Assembly (NCBI GenBank): GCA_002070275.1
Contig: MWCY01000013.1
Span: 1 to 64,000 of the forward strand
Origin: Candidatus Hydrogenedentes bacterium ADurb.Bin170
Lineage (GTDB): Bacteria > Hydrogenedentota > Hydrogenedentia > Hydrogenedentales > CAITNO01
Direction: 5' to 3'
Length of the DNA stretch: 64,000 nucleotides
The translations under genes and the position numbers were made by a program. Each line of letters begins with the position of its first letter. Position 1 is the first letter of the stretch. This document shows positions 50,597 through 61,200 of the stretch, piece after piece. The notes under the pieces are model-generated. The model was not told the origin of the DNA, did not search any database, and saw nothing but the letters and a program-made list of their open reading frames with translations.

Positions 50597-53500
50597 CTAT
50601 TTGGCTTCAAGCACCAGTGTTTTAATGCCGTGCGGCGGCACGCTGAAGGGCATCACGGCTGGAATTTCTTTTCCGTTTTCACCGAAGAGATCGGTTTCAT
50701 AGAGTTTTTGCTTCGTAACGCCCCGTATTTTTAAAGTGGTGCGTGCAGCAACAGGCGATGGATTGTAGAAGCGTGCAAGCATTCGTTTTCCGCCGGGAAG
50801 GGGCAGCAGTTCACTGAGGATGACTGATTTGTCGCTCAGCATGATCATGCTTGTCTGGGCGTTTTCCGGACTGCTCTCACTGAGAATGACATTCTGTACG
50901 CCCGGCGTCATATCCAGGCTGCGTGCCCAGCCGAAACGGGTGGCATCGGCAGCATCAAAGGCGCTGTGGTTCAGTTTCAGAGAAAAGGCACAGCGCAGAT
51001 CGCCCCCCTGCGATGCCTTGTAATTGGTGTGCCAGTAGTTGTTGTAGACATAGGCGAAAAGAATGTGTCTGTTGCCTTTGAGGCGGTTGGGCCAGACGCC
51101 CCGGTTCACATCGCCCACCGTGAAAAGCGGCGTGTCAGGAGCGGCAATATAAGCGGAGCGTGTGCCATCGTCCACAGCGGCAAAATGCTGCACCGCATGC
51201 CATTCCCGGCACGCACCGGGCATATAATCCTGATCCGCAGCGAAGACGCCGTAAGGCGCTTCCATATAGGCAGTAGCTCTGTCGGGCGTATTCATATTGA
51301 AGGGAAAGGCGAAGTAGCCGCCTTCTTTTTTCAGGGTTTCGGTTTTGTGAATGGTATTGATAAAATCAAGCGTTCCATCTTTATGGACAATCAATTGCGT
51401 ATCGACGGGCGAAAAGCCGCCGGTACTCGTAATCTGCAACACAGCACGTTCAGGGCCGTTTTCAACCAGCGATACAGAGGCCTGCGTAGGGGAAATCATC
51501 CTGAAATCGGTGAAAGTTTCCAGATTGGAATAAATGATACCCTGGCTTCCACCTTCCACATGAATAAACTGATTGAGATGATAGCCTGATGTTTGGTCTA
51601 CCCACTCGTCTCCAGTTTCCAGATTGGTAAGCCGGTCAAGCCCGCCTGTCTGCGGGTTGATATGGAAGGCAAAAGTTCGGCTGACGAAGCTGTAGGGATC
51701 CGCCTCGGAGACGGTGAGCAGGGGAGCGGCGTTGTCCGAGCTTCCTGTGAGAATCTCGTAGCTGCGCCAACCCAGAGCAGGTACGTCTTCCGCTACAAAA
51801 TAAAAACCGCCTGCAGAAGTCTGCTGAGGTACGATTTTCTTTCCTTTTTTTACGTCTTTCAAAACAATCGCTTCAGCAAAAGTCCCCGCAGGCAATGATA
51901 CAGGAATGTCTCTGTCCCAGCTGAAGGAGTTCACGACCGTGAGCACTCCGGTTCCGGAGTTTCCGGAGAGGCCGGCCAGCCGGGTGATGGCTGCAAGTCC
52001 CCGTGTTTTCGCAGCGGTTGCGCTTTCTTCATAGGCTTTATTGGAATAGGACGCCTTGCGCGCCCACTGTCCTGTGCTTTGCGGATTGTCCGGATCACTG
52101 ATGCTGACAGCCGAGCCCCAGGTGTGCTCATCATAATAAAGAATATTCGACCAGAGCGCATCCTCTTTCGCTCCGTCTTCGGCTTCCAGACCTCTGATTG
52201 CGGCCAGTGCTTCCCATTTTTCCAGTGCGGACACCAGGTTTTTCGACCACCGCACCTGTGCCGTTTCTTTTGCCGTTGAGGCGGCTCCGTCTTCCCAGAA
52301 ACCGCCCATGGTGCCTTTGTATACAGGAAGATCCTGAGCGAAGTTCTCTTCTATATACCGGAAATATTCCTCTGCGGTTGCCAGCTTGATTTTCGGAGAA
52401 GCCCAGCTGCGGTTCCATTCATCGGCAGTTTTCCCGTAAACAGGATTCATACCCCAGTTATCCAGATACGCACCGTTAATAAAAAGAGCATCGCCCGGGT
52501 AGTCGTATCGGATAAAGGTTTTGAGAAAAGCGGGCAGTGCTTCTTCCATGGCGACTGTGTTTTCGTGCATATGGATCTGCATCGCCTGAAAATAGGTTCT
52601 GGTGAAAATGGTGAGCACCCGGGACCCGTCAGGCGCCTCCCACCAGAAGGGCGACTGATTCATTTCGGGATCACAATGCCTGAACACCGGGCCTCTGTCC
52701 TCATTGAGCGCTTCGGCAAAGTAGCGGACCCCGGCATGACGCAGAAACATGGGCAGGGTGCCTGTTGCCGCCGGAATATCATTCATGGATGCCATCTGTA
52801 CAGGTACACCAAGCCGACGGGCAGTGGCCTGAGCCGGCGCAAGAAGATGCATCATTTCGCTGCCCGAACACAGTCCGGTCAGCATATTCAGATAAAATGC
52901 CGTCAGCCCGATTTTGCCGTTCTGAATTTGCCTATCCAGCTCCTCAACCCGTTCGGGGTATTGCTGTTTGAACCAGTCATACTGAGCAAATACTTCCAGG
53001 TTCCATTTGAAAAGAGGCTTCTTTGCAATCTCATCGAGAGCGGAGCAGGCATTGTCCGCATGAAGCGCCATGCATTTCTCCTGCAGATCGGTGTAGCCGA
53101 TATCAGTGTGAGCAGAGGGTGCAACAAAAAGCGTCCACTGTCGTTCAGGGCTTGCATCGAACCCGACAAGCTGCTTGGTATTGCCTGTTTCCAGTACGAT
53201 CTGACGCCACTCTTTTTTGGTGAAAGGCGGTACCAGCAGCATGAGTGACGAATCGCCATGGGCGACGGTGACAGGCTGTGTTGCTTCTTCAGTGCCGGCA
53301 AGGGACAGCGTTCCTTCTCCCGCCAGCCCCTGATTCGTGATCCGTACACGGACTGCCTGCCGCGGAGCGCCATCGACTTCTTTAAAGAGCAGGGTGCTTT
53401 CCGCTTCAAATCGTGTGATTTCGGGCACCGGGGAAACACCATCCTCCAGAACCATACTGTCATACAGCATCCAGGAGCCTGCAAGATTGGCAATCTCAAT

Positions 53501-53995
53501 CTGGTTGTGTTCCAATTGGAGCCAGGCGGAAGGGAAGACTATCGAGGGGCTGACAGCATTGCCTTTTTCCGGATTGCTGAGCGCCGCGTCACTGCTGCCC
53601 GCCGCAAGCTGCATGATGTCGCTGGCATGGCCGTTGACGGAAATCATGATACGGGGCGGCGACTGGGGGTGTGTTGCTGCCAGTGCGAGGGTGAACCGGC
53701 AGGCGCTTTCCGGTATGGCCTCGAGCGAAAAATTTATTTTAAAGACCTGCGGCCGACCGCCTGCCCAGGCGTCTTCCGGGCCGGGATGAATATAGGGCCA
53801 TGCTTCTGCAGGATTATCCTGATTCACAGTCAGGCTGACTCCCGCCGCAAAGTGCCGCATAAAGGCCTGATGATCCCCGGCGATGGCAAAGTCGTTCCAG
53901 TTTCTGTCTGTCGCACCCAAACGCCACAATTCCGCCGTGTTGCCTGTGAGCGGGGTGAGTGCAAGAATAAAAAGAAGGAGAGATCTTATCTTCAT
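50597..53995 (-). CDS. Secreted glycoside hydrolase family 38 (alpha-mannosidase-like)
   Basis: The 1132-residue protein has a signal peptide (SLLLFILALTPLTGNTAE). An N-terminal beta-sandwich of about 170 residues, like the C-terminal domain of rhamnogalacturonan lyases, comes next. The GH38 catalytic region begins with FVAPSAHTDIGYTDLQ (Zn-type His/Asp, about 295-302) and contains QMASMNDIPAATGTLP. Long C-terminal beta domains complete it. GH38 enzymes cleave alpha-mannosidic bonds with retention; the precise linkage cannot be deduced. The ATG at 53995 has AAAGGAAA upstream, while a start at 54025 is disfavoured. It is transcribed toward a terminator placed in the convergent gene. Confidence 0.86.
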   Translation of the reverse strand: MKIRSLLLFILALTPLTGNTAELWRLGATDRNWNDFAIAGDHQAFMRHFAAGVSLTVNQDNPAEAWPYIHPGPEDAWAGGRPQVFKINFSLEAIPESACRFTLALAATHPQSPPRIMISVNGHASDIMQLAAGSSDAALSNPEKGNAVSPSIVFPSAWLQLEHNQIEIANLAGSWMLYDSMVLEDGVSPVPEITRFEAESTLLFKEVDGAPRQAVRVRITNQGLAGEGTLSLAGTEEATQPVTVAHGDSSLMLLVPPFTKKEWRQIVLETGNTKQLVGFDASPERQWTLFVAPSAHTDIGYTDLQEKCMALHADNACSALDEIAKKPLFKWNLEVFAQYDWFKQQYPERVEELDRQIQNGKIGLTAFYLNMLTGLCSGSEMMHLLAPAQATARRLGVPVQMASMNDIPAATGTLPMFLRHAGVRYFAEALNEDRGPVFRHCDPEMNQSPFWWEAPDGSRVLTIFTRTYFQAMQIHMHENTVAMEEALPAFLKTFIRYDYPGDALFINGAYLDNWGMNPVYGKTADEWNRSWASPKIKLATAEEYFRYIEENFAQDLPVYKGTMGGFWEDGAASTAKETAQVRWSKNLVSALEKWEALAAIRGLEAEDGAKEDALWSNILYYDEHTWGSAVSISDPDNPQSTGQWARKASYSNKAYEESATAAKTRGLAAITRLAGLSGNSGTGVLTVVNSFSWDRDIPVSLPAGTFAEAIVLKDVKKGKKIVPQQTSAGGFYFVAEDVPALGWRSYEILTGSSDNAAPLLTVSEADPYSFVSRTFAFHINPQTGGLDRLTNLETGDEWVDQTSGYHLNQFIHVEGGSQGIIYSNLETFTDFRMISPTQASVSLVENGPERAVLQITSTGGFSPVDTQLIVHKDGTLDFINTIHKTETLKKEGGYFAFPFNMNTPDRATAYMEAPYGVFAADQDYMPGACREWHAVQHFAAVDDGTRSAYIAAPDTPLFTVGDVNRGVWPNRLKGNRHILFAYVYNNYWHTNYKASQGGDLRCAFSLKLNHSAFDAADATRFGWARSLDMTPGVQNVILSESSPENAQTSMIMLSDKSVILSELLPLPGGKRMLARFYNPSPVAARTTLKIRGVTKQKLYETDLFGENGKEIPAVMPFSVPPHGIKTLVLEAK

Positions 53996-54101
53996 GGAAT
54001 TTCCTTTCCGTAGTGATCGAAGCAAACTTCATTCATTGTACGGCAAAGTAAAATCCCGTTCAATGAGCAGACGCGTCGGGGTTTCCGGGGGAGGTGTTTT
54101 C

Positions 54102-55250
54102 TCAGCGGCAGCCGGTCAGCAGGTTGAAGCCCGGCAGAAGCACCTCCATAAAACCTTTGGTGAGGGAGGCTTTTTTCCACGGAACCTGAAGCTCAGACAG
54201 GGAGGCTCCCAGAAGATCAATTTTATCTTCCTGAATCTGACCCAGCCCCTGATTATATGCCATTTGCAGATGTGTGACAGCGGATACATCGTGGCTGATA
54301 ACACGGGCTGCCGTGGCATCTACTGCAGCGAGATCACGACCAGCCAGCACCAGCCAGCTGCCCAGGCGGACACGCATGTCCACCGTCTCGCCCCAGTAAG
54401 GATGACACACATGAGGGCCGTTCCCTTCGCAGCAAAGGGAGCAGTCCATGAGTGTGAAATCGGGCTTGACTTCACGGACAATATCCAGAAAACTCTGTTC
54501 AATTCCGGCACTATGCAGGATGAAGCGCCATTGGATGCCCAGTCCGTAATGACGGGTTGAAGTGGCGCCGACAAAGTTTTTCATGGCTCCGGTAATATGT
54601 GTCCAGCGGTGGCTTTTCAAAACAGGGAGGGAAATAACTCTGTCTGCCCGGGTGATCATGGAGGAAACATAGATCTTGTTTAATCTGGTATAAGACGGTA
54701 CGGGATCCCATCCGGGCGAGTCGGCATTCAGACAGGCCAGTTCTAGTCTGCCAGGGTATTTTAAAGCAAGAAGTCCGGCCTCTTTTTCCATGGTCGAAGA
54801 GCCGTCGAGGAAAGCGATTCGGTTCCAGTCGTAACGGTAGGCCTGCCCCGCATCGCCGATAGTGACTTTTTTTGCCCCGGCTTTCAGGCATTCTTCAGCC
54901 ACAGCAGCCACGATCTCAGGCTTTGTGCAATCGCCTTTCAGCACCGGGTTGTACTTTACCATGCCGAAAGCGCCGAAATTGGGCTTGATAAAAACCGTTT
55001 CTCCTTCGCCGACAATCGCCCGGGCTCCGCCGAAAGCATCCAGCGCTTCACGAGCCATCGCCTTGAGATCAGTGCCCCGGACAGCTGCCACGGCAGCGCG
55101 CGATTGAACAGGTGCATGCGGCGGGGCAGGAGTACGCATACAGCGCCTTTCCTGGCGGATTTTTCTGGTGCCCAGGAAGGGGAGCCCTGCTGTCGCCGAA
55201 CGACAGACAAAGTCACGTCGGGAAATGTCCGGCTCTTTCTCAGTAGTCAT
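54102..55250 (-). CDS. Tat-exported DUF362 domain protein
   Basis: The 382-residue protein has a Tat-like N terminus (ISRRDFVCRSATAGLPF) and a DUF362 domain. Conserved features are VFIKPNFGAF, GAKKVTIGDAG, LPVLKSHRWTHITGAMKNF and VDATAARV. DUF362 proteins are often associated with Fe-S chemistry or with redox enzymes in anaerobes and PVC bacteria, but the function is unknown; this one has no ferredoxin-type cysteine cluster. The start was set at 55250 with AGGAG upstream. Gap to the GH38 gene is 106 bp on the same strand, so they may be co-transcribed. Confidence 0.8.
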   Translation of the reverse strand: MTTEKEPDISRRDFVCRSATAGLPFLGTRKIRQERRCMRTPAPPHAPVQSRAAVAAVRGTDLKAMAREALDAFGGARAIVGEGETVFIKPNFGAFGMVKYNPVLKGDCTKPEIVAAVAEECLKAGAKKVTIGDAGQAYRYDWNRIAFLDGSSTMEKEAGLLALKYPGRLELACLNADSPGWDPVPSYTRLNKIYVSSMITRADRVISLPVLKSHRWTHITGAMKNFVGATSTRHYGLGIQWRFILHSAGIEQSFLDIVREVKPDFTLMDCSLCCEGNGPHVCHPYWGETVDMRVRLGSWLVLAGRDLAAVDATAARVISHDVSAVTHLQMAYNQGLGQIQEDKIDLLGASLSELQVPWKKASLTKGFMEVLLPGFNLLTGCR

Positions 55251-55439
55251 AAAGGCACTCCTGTACTGTATTTCGGGAGGAAAGACAGGCGTGATGACGT
55301 AACCAAAATATTCGTAAATTAAACAGTATTCAATATTCAGTATATAGCAAGTGTGGCAATTCCGCAAGCATTTTCTGAATCTTTGAAAGGTATCACGTCC
55401 CGTCTTATGAAACCGGATCAGTAGGGAGAAGTGAAGATT

Positions 55440-56465
55440 TTATGCGGAGGGGAGCAGCGCGTCGGCGGCACTGAAGACGCGCTCCGGCGTGATCAGACGC
55501 ATACAGAGGTGGTGCCCCAGAGGGCAGACCGCTTTCTGGCAGGGGCTGCAGGGGAGCGGTTCCCGGATGACTGTCCCTTTTTCATAAGGACTGTCCGTAT
55601 AGCGCGGGGAGGTGGAACCCATAATGCACACAACAGGGACATGAAAGGCAACCGCAATATGCCGTGGGCCGCTGTCGTTGCAAATCAGCAGATCCAGCGA
55701 TGCTGTTACCGCTTTGAGCCCGGCGATTCCTGCATCGGCTCGGGGCATTTCCAGCAGGGGGTGTTTTGCGGCTGCCCGGATTTCCTGCGCCAGATCTTTT
55801 TCATTCGGTCCGGTAATAAGGACACATCGGGCACCTCTTTTTTCGAAAAGCAAGTCTGCTGTTTTTGCAAACGCCTCGGGTATCCAGCGTTTACTGGGAC
55901 CGAAGGCGGCGCCGGGAGCGATCCCTACAAGGGGTGTTGTGCCGTGGAGCCTTTCCTTTGTTTCTTTCAGCAGTACTGCGGAAACACCCAGTTCCAGTCC
56001 CGCATTATCGCCGATAGCGCCGGCGGGAGCCACAAGATTAAGGTATTCTTCCGACATGTAAATTGGTGTAATACGCCCCTCTTCCCGGTAGGGTTCCACA
56101 GGATGTGTCAGCAGAAAGGAACGCCCGTTCCGGGCATAGCCAATCCGTTCTTTTCCTCCGATAAGCCTTGCCAGCAAGGCGGAACGGAAAGAGTGGGGGA
56201 AGACAACAATGAGATCGCGGCCGGCGTTTTTCAGTGAATGCGCTTCACGGCGGAGGACTGGGAGGCCTGCCCGGACGGGGAGAGGATGGAGGGCATCTGC
56301 CCAGGGCGATTCTTCCAGCAGGGCACAAACAGCTGCTGATCCGGCGATGGTCAGAAAAGCGTTTTTGTGTAATTGCTTGAGGGCGCGAAAGGCAGGCGTT
56401 GCCATGGCAGCGTCACCCAGCCAGTTTGGCGCCAGTGCGAGAATTGATGTATGTTCCTGAATCAT
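55440..56465 (-). CDS. waaF: LPS heptosyltransferase II (GT9)
   Basis: WaaF adds the second L-glycero-D-manno-heptose to the inner core of lipopolysaccharide. The 341-residue protein begins with the family motif LAPNWLGDAAMATPAFRAL and has GIAPGAAFGPSKRWI (donor-binding loop). The WaaF-specific C-terminal block is LICNDSGPRHIAVAF, PCSPCQKAVCPLGHHLCM. It shows that the organism makes a heptose-containing LPS core, evidence for a diderm envelope. No other core genes flank it. The ATG at 56465 has only a weak ribosome binding site. Confidence 0.92.
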   Translation of the reverse strand: MIQEHTSILALAPNWLGDAAMATPAFRALKQLHKNAFLTIAGSAAVCALLEESPWADALHPLPVRAGLPVLRREAHSLKNAGRDLIVVFPHSFRSALLARLIGGKERIGYARNGRSFLLTHPVEPYREEGRITPIYMSEEYLNLVAPAGAIGDNAGLELGVSAVLLKETKERLHGTTPLVGIAPGAAFGPSKRWIPEAFAKTADLLFEKRGARCVLITGPNEKDLAQEIRAAAKHPLLEMPRADAGIAGLKAVTASLDLLICNDSGPRHIAVAFHVPVVCIMGSTSPRYTDSPYEKGTVIREPLPCSPCQKAVCPLGHHLCMRLITPERVFSAADALLPSA

Positions 56466-56516
56466 CCGGTTACAGCCCCGTCTCTATGCCGGAAAAAGTG
56501 TGGTACATAATTAAAA

Positions 56517-57044
56517 TCAGATGCCGGCTGTTTCATCCGGTGCGTTCGGATACAAATCAGGACTGTAATCATCTTCCGGACTCACCTCGCTGTCGGACAT
56601 GGCATCTGTTGATTCCGTATATTCTGACAAGCGTTCCGGAGTCTCCAGGTCTGTAATAGTCGCGACACCTGTTTCCAGAGATTTATGCGCATCTTCTTCT
56701 ATACGGGTAAGCGCTTCCGCCAGCGCCCGGGCGTCCTGCTGTGCTTTTGTTTCAGCAGTTTTTTGTTTTTCAAGATAGCGATACTCTTCGATTTTGTTTT
56801 CCCAGTCGCTGCGCCTTTCTTCAAGAAAAAAGCGCAGAGCGAAACGAAGCGTGTCGCGATGCAAAGGCTCTTCGGAAGCAAAAGTCTCTTTCCAACTGCC
56901 TGTCCGCATAATTCCCATAAAGTTGGGGTAACTTTGCAGAAAAGCCTCGACGGCAACGATACTGTCTCCCCGGCCGTATTGCCATACAAAATCGGCGGGA
57001 CTTTGGTCGTTGGTGAATAATTTCCAGTAATCTTTTGTATTCAT
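56517..57044 (-). CDS. Hypothetical acidic protein with central coiled coil
   Basis: I do not recognise this 175-residue protein. It has no signal peptide or membrane segment, so it is probably cytoplasmic. A Lys/Glu-rich helical stretch (about 74-125) predicts a coiled coil, and the last 45 residues are acidic, Ser/Pro-rich and probably disordered. AGG lies a few bases before the ATG. It is divergent from the small zinc-ribbon gene, with a 183-bp intergenic region between them. Codon use looks like that of its neighbours. Confidence 0.65.
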   Translation of the reverse strand: MNTKDYWKLFTNDQSPADFVWQYGRGDSIVAVEAFLQSYPNFMGIMRTGSWKETFASEEPLHRDTLRFALRFFLEERRSDWENKIEEYRYLEKQKTAETKAQQDARALAEALTRIEEDAHKSLETGVATITDLETPERLSEYTESTDAMSDSEVSPEDDYSPDLYPNAPDETAGI

Positions 57045-57184
57045 ACCTGTATTGTATCAGAGTAGTGCTTCCGATTCAGAGTTTGTCTTTGTCTTTTCGG
57101 ACAGAATCAATGAATAGCGACTTAATAATACACAAAAACAAAGAAAAGCCATAAAATCGCCTGTAGATCAAAGATATTTATCTG

Positions 57185-57193
57185 TGGTATAAT
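57185..57193 (+). promoter_or_regulatory. Extended -10 promoter for the zinc-ribbon gene
   Basis: TGGTATAAT fits the TGn-TATAAT pattern, with TATAAT at 57188-57193. It lies 34 bp before the ATG at 57228 and has no good -35 box. It is the same nonamer as before murC. Confidence 0.65.
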
Positions 57194-57227
57194 ATAAATG
57201 GGTAGAAACACAGAATGAGGTGATATC

Positions 57228-57635
57228 ATGTTTAGTATACTGCGTGTAAAATGCCCTCATTGCGGAGTCGAGGGGCAATTGATGATTCCGCAGCAGGAAG
57301 CGCTCATTGTGGGGCCCTGTCCGGAGTGCAATGAATTTGTTGTTATTTTTGCCGGGACAGTGCTTTCTCTTGAGAAAAGTATTATGCAGTCCGATAACCG
57401 CGAAGAAATCTACAACCATCTTCATCAGGTAGTGTCTGAGCATCTGAAAAGTTGCCTGAATCAATTTTTTGAAAATGCGGAAGCACCCAGAAAAAAGATT
57501 CGTCGACGCCGGATCCGGATTCATCCCAGGCGTGAAGCCTCGGAGATCACGGAACAGGAGCTGCAGGATTTTATTAACAACGATCTTCCTAAACTCGACA
57601 ACCCGGATTATTTTAGAACCATCTTCGGTGGCTAA
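57228..57635 (+). CDS. Small zinc-ribbon protein
   Basis: The 135-residue, probably cytoplasmic protein begins with two CxxC knuckles (CPHC at 9-12 and CPEC at 31-34), a typical zinc ribbon. A helical middle part, a very basic patch (KKIRRRRIRIHPRR, about 92-105) that could bind nucleic acid, and an acidic tail follow. GAGGTG six bases before the ATG is a good ribosome binding site and an extended -10 promoter is close. The four-cysteine tail of the HD-GYP protein at 9615 is similar in type. Function is unknown; a regulatory role is inference. Confidence 0.78.
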   Translation: MFSILRVKCPHCGVEGQLMIPQQEALIVGPCPECNEFVVIFAGTVLSLEKSIMQSDNREEIYNHLHQVVSEHLKSCLNQFFENAEAPRKKIRRRRIRIHPRREASEITEQELQDFINNDLPKLDNPDYFRTIFGG

Positions 57636-57662
57636 ATGCGGATGCTCAGGAGGGGCAAGGGG

Positions 57663-58217
57663 TTATTGTGGCGTATAAGCGCCAGGAGGAAGCTTAGGCG
57701 GAACGGGCTTTGGTGCCGGTCTGCGTGGTTGCTGGTTTGGTGCGCCCGGGGGTGCGGGGAGTCTTCTTTTTAAATCATCATGGTGACGCCGTATTTTGTC
57801 AACGAGCACGACGGAAAAGACCGCTTCGTCGGAGGCTTGGATTTCCGCCTCTGCCGACTTCACAAAGAAGGCAGGTAAGATGATCATGCCGGGAGGAGCA
57901 GGATTGACAGTCAGCGTGATTTTCACCTGTTCCGGGTAAGACTCTGCTATGAGTATCTCGGGGTCGGAAACATAGCAGCCTGAATTCGGCAGATAGAAGT
58001 CTGCTTTCAGTTTCCAGGGATCTTTGGACGATTCCTTTGTTAGCGTTCCGGAAAACTGGTAGAACGGTGCGGAGAGAGTGTACCCCAGGGTGTCCTCCAT
58101 TGCCGTGATGGTTACTGTGCGATCCTGTTCATCGTCGTCGTTGGCGCATACCCCCGAGCAGCCGGAGAGTGCTGCAGGGAGCAGAATAAGCAGCCAGAGG
58201 ATAGGATTTTGTTTCAT
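57663..58217 (-). CDS. Lipoprotein of unknown function
   Basis: The 184-residue protein has a short lipoprotein signal with lipobox LSGC (lipidated Cys20). A beta-rich domain and a C-terminal tail very rich in Pro, Ala, Arg and Lys (about 150-184) follow. The tail could contact peptidoglycan or stay flexible. The ATG at 58217 has AGGAG upstream; the longer frame to 58361 would overlap the preceding gene deeply. The actual start does not overlap the stop of the HzsA-like gene at 58244. I do not recognise the family. Confidence 0.75.
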   Translation of the reverse strand: MKQNPILWLLILLPAALSGCSGVCANDDDEQDRTVTITAMEDTLGYTLSAPFYQFSGTLTKESSKDPWKLKADFYLPNSGCYVSDPEILIAESYPEQVKITLTVNPAPPGMIILPAFFVKSAEAEIQASDEAVFSVVLVDKIRRHHDDLKRRLPAPPGAPNQQPRRPAPKPVPPKLPPGAYTPQ

Positions 58218-58243
58218 CGGAGATTCTCCTGATTCGTTGTGTT

Positions 58244-61200
58244 TTATTCGAGTTCCGGACCGGCTATGCGTTCTGCCATTTGCTGTCTTGCCTGGTCTTT
58301 TTTGTTGAATGTACCGTAGAAAAGAGCGTTGGCATCCATCCAGGTTATAAGGCGTTCCCATTCATCCTTATCCAGCTTCACATCGTAGTGTCCGTTCAGA
58401 AGCAGCTGGGTCAGATGGCTGCCCCGGGCACCGAAAAAACCGGGCTGAGTGCCGGGTTCACAGTTGCCTGCAGGGAATTGACCGCGCCCCCAGTAGGAAA
58501 AAGATACATGAGGGATGAGAGCGTTGTAGGACTGTGTGTAGCGTCCTTCAGGGGCACCGGTAAGCTTCAGTTCTGATTGCGTCGCCTCTGCGTCATGGCA
58601 GCTTAGGCAGTGTTTGTCGAGAACCGGCTGCACGAGAATAGGGTAACTTAACGGTCTGGAGCCATCCGGGGCAGGCGTGATTTCAGAGGGTGCGCGCCGC
58701 AATGCCTGAGAGCGCACCGAAACAGTGGGAGGCGTGCTGCTCCGGGTTTCATGGCATCCTACACAGGAAACATTTTCTCCTGGCTGCAGGTAGGTAAGGC
58801 TCCGCATAACCTGAACGGCCTGTCCGGATGCGTCCAGTGCCTGAAAAGCAATGCCGATTCCGGACGGTGCTTTAAAGTAAGCGGAGCCATCTTCTTCGAC
58901 CGGTACCGTACCGAGCACCTGCCTTCCGGGGGATGCGTTGGCGGCGCCGACAGTAGGGTTGTTAGCACCGGGTGTGGATTTGGGCAGCACCTGAACCAGC
59001 CGCAGGTGCGTGATTTTTTCTTCGGGAAGACGCGGATCACTTTCGTAAACATCCTGCAGATAGAAGGTGCCTTCCGGCGCAGCATCGGGCTGCAGGGCGG
59101 AGGGCAATACAGGCGGGTTTTTCCGGGGCTGCATGGAAAGGGGCGAGAGGCTGGATATGTTCAGGTCACGGTAGAGCAGTTCTTTATTTCCGGAAGCATC
59201 GACAAGATAGATGCCGAAGGTATTAGCGAAATTTCCTTTAGGCTCGCCGATGAGCGGATCGAAACTGTAGGCGGCGAGGAAGAGCTTTTCTGAGAATGCC
59301 CAGGGATTTTTGTAGCATTGTCCCGGCCATCTTTCCATTTCCGGGGTTACGGCGGGGGGATCCGGACGCAGCTCACTGCGCCAGTGCGGCAAAAGCACGG
59401 CCTCGCTTTCCGGGAAGGGCACTTCAGGGGTGAGCCGTGTCAGCGGTTCCAGATCATCCATGCCTTTGCTTGTATCGATCAGAATAATGGATCCCGCAGT
59501 CATGCCGTGATGTGGTGCGGCTGTTGCAATCACTTTATCGCTTCCGGGCACGGGTCGAGTTTCCCAGACACCCACGGGGTTGAGTGTGTTGTTTCCGTAA
59601 AAAATGGCAGGGTTCGTGCCGTCGGGTCTGGTTACCCACAGTTGCTGATAGTGAACAGCGTGACGGTCAACATAGTCCCAGCGGGTGTAGACGACCCTTC
59701 CGTCGTGGAGGACAACGGGGTCCCATTCCTGCGTTTCATGAAAGGAAAGCACCTGAATGTTCTGTCCGTCCGCTTGCATGCGGGCAAGGGTGTACACTTC
59801 GCAGCCCGGTGTGCCGCAGCGGTGCCATCCGCCACGGCGTGTAGAAATAAAAATGACATCGCCATCGGGCAGAAACTTAGGCGCAAAATCATCAAAGTTG
59901 CCACGGGTTAAGCGTTTTGCCTCTGCGCCGTCTGCGCTGATCTCGTAAAGGTTAAAAAAATGACCCGGGTTTCCGTCAAAAGAGCCGCCTGCCCCAATTT
60001 CTGTTGCGCAGAAAGCGACCAGGATGCGCCCGCCATCCGTCGAGATTTCCGGATGCATGAAACTCCCATCGGGAAAATGGCTTTCAGCAAGCGCACGGAC
60101 TCTCATGGAGGCACCCGGCGCCTCCAGAACAAATACACCGCCGCCGGGTCGTGCATACCGCCCATAATATTGGGTCAACTGATGGCTGAATCCGCCCGGA
60201 GCGTGTTTTACAAAAAGAAGAGGCGTGTTGCCTGAGGGCATCTGCGCGAGAAAAAAGTCGCGCTTTTTCTGATGGAGGCATCGCCAGAGTATTTCCCAGG
60301 CCGGGGCGTCGTCAGGTGTTTTACCGGTCAGCTCCTGAAAGCACCGTGACAGATATTCGCTGTCTTCCTCATGGAATACAGGCGTATGCTCATGGGAGGC
60401 CAGTGCTTTTTTAATAGCGTCCGCATAGCTGTTTCTGGTTGCTCCGGCGCCGATGCCGTCCTGCATGCGCCAGTCCCATTCTATGATTTCCTGTTCAAGC
60501 AAAGGCTGCATGGCAATAGCGGGCGGTGCGTCACTGCCGGCAGCCAGGCGTTGCGGCGGGAAAAAAGGCAACGGTGTTTTGATGCCGTCGCAGCTGTAAG
60601 TCAACGATTTCAGGCGTACAAGGGCGCTGCAGTTAGTCTGAATCGTAAGGGTCAGACTTTCCTCCGCTGTGCCGCTGTTCCCTCTGACTGTAAGCGTGGT
60701 CACATCTTCGGTCAAAGGTTGGCGCACCGTTTCGCCTGAAGCCAGAGAAAGGGTTGCAATGCCTTTGGCTGTCCCGACGCCCTGCAGTTGCGCTTCAATC
60801 GTAAAAGATTCGCTGATCCCGGCGAGCGGAAAAGATACAGCAATGTCCTGCCCGGGAGATGTAAACAGGGTGGCGCAACGCAGAGGGACGCAGAAAGCTG
60901 CCTGCGCGTTTCCGCTTTGCCCTGCCAGAGCAAAACTTCCTTCCATTTCCGCCAGAGGAGAAGCGTCTTTACTGCCGAATTTCCAGACAGGTACACCGAT
61001 GACCGGGACACGGGTGTCACGGATAAGCTGCGCATCCACCCAGTTTGCCATGTCACAACTGATTCCGTCGCCGTTATCATGGGACAGGAGAAGCAATTCA
61101 TCGGCACCCTGCACGGAAAGATGCAGGGCAGCGGGCGTATCACTGTCGCTCATCGATTTGCCGGTATACACTGATTTGCCGTCTACCTGTACCTTGAAAA

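Noticed and set aside
57168-57524. 118-codon minus-strand frame over the zinc-ribbon gene
   Set aside because: The plus-strand gene has a promoter, a ribosome binding site and CxxC motifs; the antisense frame has none.
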